From Paraglaciecola marina (GTDB lineage Bacteria; Pseudomonadota; Gammaproteobacteria; Enterobacterales; Alteromonadaceae): 64,000 nt of DNA. Positions 61,206 to 64,000 of this stretch are shown piece after piece. Below the pieces are notes generated by a model that saw nothing but the letters and a program-made list of their open reading frames with translations, had not been told where the DNA came from and did not search any database. Position numbers and translations under genes: made by a program. Position 1 is the stretch's first letter. Every line of letters begins with the position of its first letter. The stretch is taken from the NCBI RefSeq assembly GCF_004360155.1, contig NZ_SAIS01000009.1, positions 144,413 to 208,412 of the forward strand. Direction: 5' to 3'.

Positions 61206-61322
61206 GTAAGTTTTGGGGTAATTGAAAATAATTAGGTTTTGTAGAGTACTAGAAATAATAAAGCCCTAAGTAAAATAATTACTTAGGGCTTAAATGTGGT
61301 GGACGCTACTGGGCTTGAACCA
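61193..61322. repeat. 130-bp direct repeat, copy B
   Basis: It is partner of 61034-61163. It ends within the last intact tRNA-Val. Confidence 0.85.
61261..61291 (-). terminator. Terminator of the tRNA-Val operon
   Basis: A perfect 13-bp stem AAGCCCTAAGTAA/TTACTTAGGGCTT with a 5-base loop lies 5 bases past the last intact tRNA. On the reverse strand it is followed by a short T-rich stretch (TTTATTATT). Confidence 0.8.
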
Positions 61323-61372
61323 GTGACCCTCGCCTTGTAAGGGCGATGCTCTCCCAACTGAGCTAAGCGTCC
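61297..61372 (-). tRNA. tRNA-Val (anticodon TAC), array copy 4
   Basis: The 76-base cloverleaf on the reverse strand has acceptor GGACGCT/AGCGTCC, anticodon loop CTTACAA, T-loop TTCAAGC and encoded CCA. It is identical to the other three. Confidence 0.98.
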
Positions 61373-61419
61373 GAATTTTTTGTAACTTGAATCGAAATGA
61401 ATCAACTCACTTAATAATG

Positions 61420-61495
61420 TGGTGGACGCTACTGGGCTTGAACCAGTGACCCTCGCCTTGTAAGGGCGATGCTCTCCCAACTGAGCTAAGCGTCC
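61420..61495 (-). tRNA. tRNA-Val (anticodon TAC), array copy 3
   Basis: Identical 76-base gene; the 47-base spacers between copies are also almost identical, giving a 123-bp repeat unit. Confidence 0.98.
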
Positions 61496-61542
61496 AAATT
61501 TTTTGTAACTTGAATCGAAATGAATCAACTCACTTAATAATG

Positions 61543-61618
61543 TGGTGGACGCTACTGGGCTTGAACCAGTGACCCTCGCCTTGTAAGGGCGATGCTCTCC
61601 CAACTGAGCTAAGCGTCC
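61543..61618 (-). tRNA. tRNA-Val (anticodon TAC), array copy 2
   Basis: Identical 76-base gene with encoded CCA. The 123-bp periodicity points to recent tandem amplification or gene conversion. Confidence 0.98.
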
Positions 61619-61665
61619 AAATTTTTTGTAACTTGAATCGAAATGAATCAACTCACTTAATAATG

Positions 61666-61741
61666 TGGTGGACGCTACTGGGCTTGAACCAGTGACCCTC
61701 GCCTTGTAAGGGCGATGCTCTCCCAACTGAGCTAAGCGTCC
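61666..61741 (-). tRNA. tRNA-Val (anticodon TAC), array copy 1
   Basis: First intact copy after the promoter and the two decayed copies. The sequence is identical to the others. Confidence 0.98.
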
Positions 61742-61751
61742 AAATTTATTT

Positions 61752-61835
61752 ATACTGGTTTGAACCAGTGACTCTTGCCGCTTCTTGTAATAAGAGTGGC
61801 GATGCTCTGTCTTTCTCTAACTGAGCTAAGCGTCC
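61752..61835 (-). pseudogene. Degenerate tRNA-Val copy b
   Basis: On the reverse strand it begins GGACGCTTAGCTCAGTTAGA like tRNA-Val, and the T-arm ACTGG-TTCAAAC-CAGT is intact. The D-loop is enlarged, the anticodon region carries extra bases, and the acceptor 3' strand is replaced by TATAAATAAA, so no acceptor stem or CCA exists. Confidence 0.75.
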
Positions 61836-61846
61836 AAATTTATTTA

Positions 61847-61928
61847 TACTGGTTTGAACCAGTGACCCTTGCCGTTTCTTGTAATAAGAGTGGCGATGCT
61901 CTGTCTTTTTCTAACTGAGCTAAGCGTC
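61847..61928 (-). pseudogene. Degenerate tRNA-Val copy a (promoter-proximal)
   Basis: The same lesions as the neighbouring copy, with three base differences. It lies directly after the consensus promoter, so it should be transcribed as leader of the precursor. Confidence 0.75.
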
Positions 61929-61971
61929 GAAGTTTTAATACTTATTGGCTGTTGCCTCTAAGTGGAGCGCT

Positions 61972-61999
61972 ATTATAGGTGTGGACTTTTAACTGTCAA
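61972..61999 (-). promoter_or_regulatory. Consensus promoter of the tRNA-Val operon
   Basis: On the reverse strand TTGACA (61994-61999) and TATAAT (61972-61977) are both perfect and 16 bases apart, followed by a GC-rich AGCGCTCC discriminator. This is the strongest-looking promoter in the window. Confidence 0.88.
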
Positions 62000-62198
62000 C
62001 ACTAAAATGAAATTTATTGTTTGTATGCGTAAAAAGTGTTCGCTTTTGATGATAAAAAAGCCGTTTGACGAAAAATTAATCGTATTTTATTTGCAAAAAT
62101 AGTTTTTAGGAGTAGAGCTAGATAAATGCTCTAAACAATATGTAAATTCAAAGCTTTGGCTGGTAAAATACAAACAATTATTTCAATAGGTTTTTTCA

Positions 62199-63608
62199 AT
62201 GACAGTGGTAACACGATTTGCTCCTAGCCCTACAGGCTATTTACATGTTGGCGGCGCACGAACTGCGCTTTATTCTTGGTTATACGCAAAAAGTAAAGGT
62301 GGAAAGTTTGTACTTCGTATTGAAGATACAGATATCGAACGTTCAACCCAAGCTGCAATCGATGCAATTCTAGAAGGAATGCAATGGTTAGATTTAGATT
62401 GGGACGATGGTCCTTTCTATCAGACTGAGCGCTTTGACCGTTACAATGAATTAATTGATCAATTACTTGCCGAAGGAAAAGCTTACAAGTGCTTTATGCC
62501 TGCTGAAGAGTTAGATGCGATTCGCGAGCAGCAAATGGCTAATGGTGAAAAGCCCCGTTATCCAGGCACGTGGAGAGACCGCACCGATCACCCTGTTGAT
62601 CAGCCTTATGCAATTCGTTTTAAAACACCTCAAGAGGGGAGTGTGGTTATTAAGGACCATATACGTGGCGATATTGAAATTGCTAACAGTGAATTAGATG
62701 ATTTAATCATTCGTCGTACCGATGGGGCTCCAACTTATAACTTCTGTGTGGTTGTAGATGATTGGGACATGGGGATTAGCCATGTTGTACGTGGTGAAGA
62801 CCATATTAATAATACGCCTAGACAAATTAATATATTACAAGCGCTTGGCGCGCCGATCCCTGAGTATGCTCACGTATCTATGATTTTGGGTGATGACGGT
62901 AAAAAATTATCAAAGCGTACCAATGCTGTAGGTGTAATGGAATTTAGAGATGATGGTTATTTACCAGAGGCCTTATTAAATTACCTAGTGCGTTTAGGTT
63001 GGTCTCACGGAGATCAAGAAGTTTTCACAAAAGAAGAAATGATAGAGCTTTTCTCTTTGGATGCTATTGGTCAGTCTGCCTCTGCATTTAATACCGATAA
63101 ACTAATTTGGTTAAACCAGCATTACATTAAGACTATGCCAGCAACTGAAGTAGCAGAGCACGCTAAGTGGCATTTTGAGCAACAAAATATTGATTTAAGT
63201 AATGGGCCAGCCTTAGAGGATGTTATTGAAATACAAGCTGACAGGGTAAAAACTTTAAAAGAGCTAGCTGAGATAAGTGCTTATTTTTATCAAGAGTATG
63301 AATCTTTTGATGCAAAAGCGGCTAAAAAACATTTACGCCCGGTTGCAAAAGAGGCACTAGTGCTTGTTCAATCTAAATTAGCAGCGTTGACTGAGTGGAG
63401 TACAGAGTCTATTCATAATGCAATCAATGAAACGGCTGAGGAGTTAGAGGTTGGCATGGGGAAAGTGGGTATGCCATTGCGTGTTGCGGCTACCGGTTCT
63501 GGAAACTCGCCTTCTTTAGATTTAACTTTAAACCTGTTAAAACCTACTCAAATTGAGCAACGTATAACCAAAGCGCTGGAATATATAGCAAACAGAGAAA
63601 ATTCTTAA
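62199..63608 (+). CDS. gltX: Glutamyl-tRNA synthetase
   Basis: The class I synthetase has the HIGH-like motif in [18 protein letters not shown] and KMSKS-like KKLSKRTNA. The 469 residues include the anticodon-binding alpha-helical C-terminus. Length is normal. It is monocistronic, divergent from the tRNA-Val operon; a tRNA-Ala gene follows. Confidence 0.98.
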   Translation: MTVVTRFAPSPTGYLHVGGARTALYSWLYAKSKGGKFVLRIEDTDIERSTQAAIDAILEGMQWLDLDWDDGPFYQTERFDRYNELIDQLLAEGKAYKCFMPAEELDAIREQQMANGEKPRYPGTWRDRTDHPVDQPYAIRFKTPQEGSVVIKDHIRGDIEIANSELDDLIIRRTDGAPTYNFCVVVDDWDMGISHVVRGEDHINNTPRQINILQALGAPIPEYAHVSMILGDDGKKLSKRTNAVGVMEFRDDGYLPEALLNYLVRLGWSHGDQEVFTKEEMIELFSLDAIGQSASAFNTDKLIWLNQHYIKTMPATEVAEHAKWHFEQQNIDLSNGPALEDVIEIQADRVKTLKELAEISAYFYQEYESFDAKAAKKHLRPVAKEALVLVQSKLAALTEWSTESIHNAINETAEELEVGMGKVGMPLRVAATGSGNSPSLDLTLNLLKPTQIEQRITKALEYIANRENS

Positions 63609-63616
63609 AAAAAGCG

Positions 63617-63645
63617 TTGACATGAAAAGGGCAGATGCCTAGAAT
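63617..63645 (+). promoter_or_regulatory. tRNA-Ala promoter
   Basis: TTGACA (63617-63622) and TAGAAT (63640-63645) are 17 bases apart, followed by a GCGCCCCGC discriminator typical of stringent control. It starts only 9 bases after the gltX stop. Confidence 0.88.
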
Positions 63646-63708
63646 GCGCCCCGCTGTCACGGAATGACACCTACTTATTAAGAAAGGCGAAAGCCAAACG
63701 ATAAGTTA

Positions 63709-63784
<76 letters not shown>

Positions 63785-64000
63785 ATATCAAGGAATTGTT
63801 TACTACCACCTAGGCCAGTAAACAGAATGATAGACAAAAATTTAGTGTTTTTGTAAAGCATCAAAAGTTAGGTCGCGCGATTCGCAGGCTCATCTTGCCT
63901 TACAAAAGCTTATCGAAGCACGCTTCGATGAACAAAGTTTCTATGTTGGATGAGGTCGCTCAGTTCGCTGGCTCACTTCACCTGACAAAAAATCTGCAAA
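63785..64000. other. Spacer after tRNA-Ala
   Basis: It contains a perfect palindrome, ATCGAAGC-AC-GCTTCGAT (63911-63928), and two loosely similar stretches around GGTCGC...GGCTCA (near 63872 and 63954). No gene is seen before the window ends. Confidence 0.5.

Larger units (their letters stand above)
61741..61928. repeat. 94-bp tandem repeat of two decayed tRNA-Val units
   Basis: 61741-61834 and 61835-61928 are 94-base units differing at three positions, all C/T. Each carries one degenerate tRNA-Val. The shared insertions show that decay came before this duplication. Confidence 0.85.

Noticed and set aside
61283..61726. A 147-codon reverse frame with four repeats of LAQLGEHRPYKARVTGSSP
   Set aside because: It is the translation of the four tRNA-Val genes read through, a known annotation artefact.
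61297..61928. CRISPR array, because of regular 123-bp repeats
   Set aside because: The repeats are whole tRNA genes with near-identical spacers; no cas genes are present.

Overview
The window reads as a chromosomal segment of a marine gammaproteobacterium of the order Alteromonadales (Alteromonas/Glaciecola/Paraglaciecola-like). This rests on conserved operons in gammaproteobacterial order (lpxB-rnhB-dnaE-accA-tilS; aspS-nudB-ruvCAB; ybgC-tolQRAB-pal-cpoB), a liuRABCDE leucine-degradation cluster, a modest GC content judged by eye, and many regulatory and TPR proteins typical of that group. The genus is inference.

Layout. 1-6.6 kb is a housekeeping block: lpxB end, rnhB, dnaE, accA, tilS. 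6.6-10.3 kb holds two tandem paralogous receiver-TPR proteins whose receiver domains lack a normal phosphoacceptor aspartate; a third family member lies at 55.4-57.0 kb. 10.8-12.6 kb has a small secreted TPR protein and a membrane-anchored AraC-type regulator. 12.6-22.4 kb is an accessory region: a DCL-like (DUF3223) protein, an IS110-family element, a two-gene operon of cytosolic serine hydrolases whose second member is fused to a chemoreceptor (MCP) signalling domain, a DUF2971 protein, a small secreted protein, a SEC-C zinc protein, a BAAT-C type hydrolase, and long gene-poor spacers with repeats. 22.4-26.8 kb encodes an ABC permease/M1 aminopeptidase fusion with its ATPase. 27-31.5 kb is aspS-nudB-ruvC-ruvA-ruvB, followed by an AT-rich gap with a possible small RNA. 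32-37.3 kb is the Tol-Pal envelope operon, then two tRNA-Lys genes. 38-44.7 kb has an HDOD protein, a thioesterase, a hydrolase, glgC, a GlxA/FtrA-type regulator and lgt. 44.7-51.7 kb is the liu cluster with its MerR regulator and a divergent thiolase. 53.3-55.4 kb is a hydrolase-kynureninase pair. 57.5-60.4 kb is a large beta-helix/SGNH-like protein without a signal peptide. 61-62 kb is a tRNA-Val array of four intact copies flanked by decayed copies. 62.2-63.8 kb is gltX and tRNA-Ala.

How the genes work together. The core operons serve DNA replication and recombination, fatty-acid entry, tRNA charging and modification, and the cell envelope. The liu genes turn leucine-derived isovaleryl-CoA into acetoacetate and acetyl-CoA, and the divergent thiolase can process acetoacetyl-CoA. 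The kynU pair points to tryptophan catabolism.

The most unusual locus is 15512-17775. Two intracellular alpha/beta serine hydrolases are translationally coupled, and the second carries a complete-looking MCP hairpin in place of a membrane sensor. I know of no described system with this architecture. Sensory and defence-like roles are both inference.
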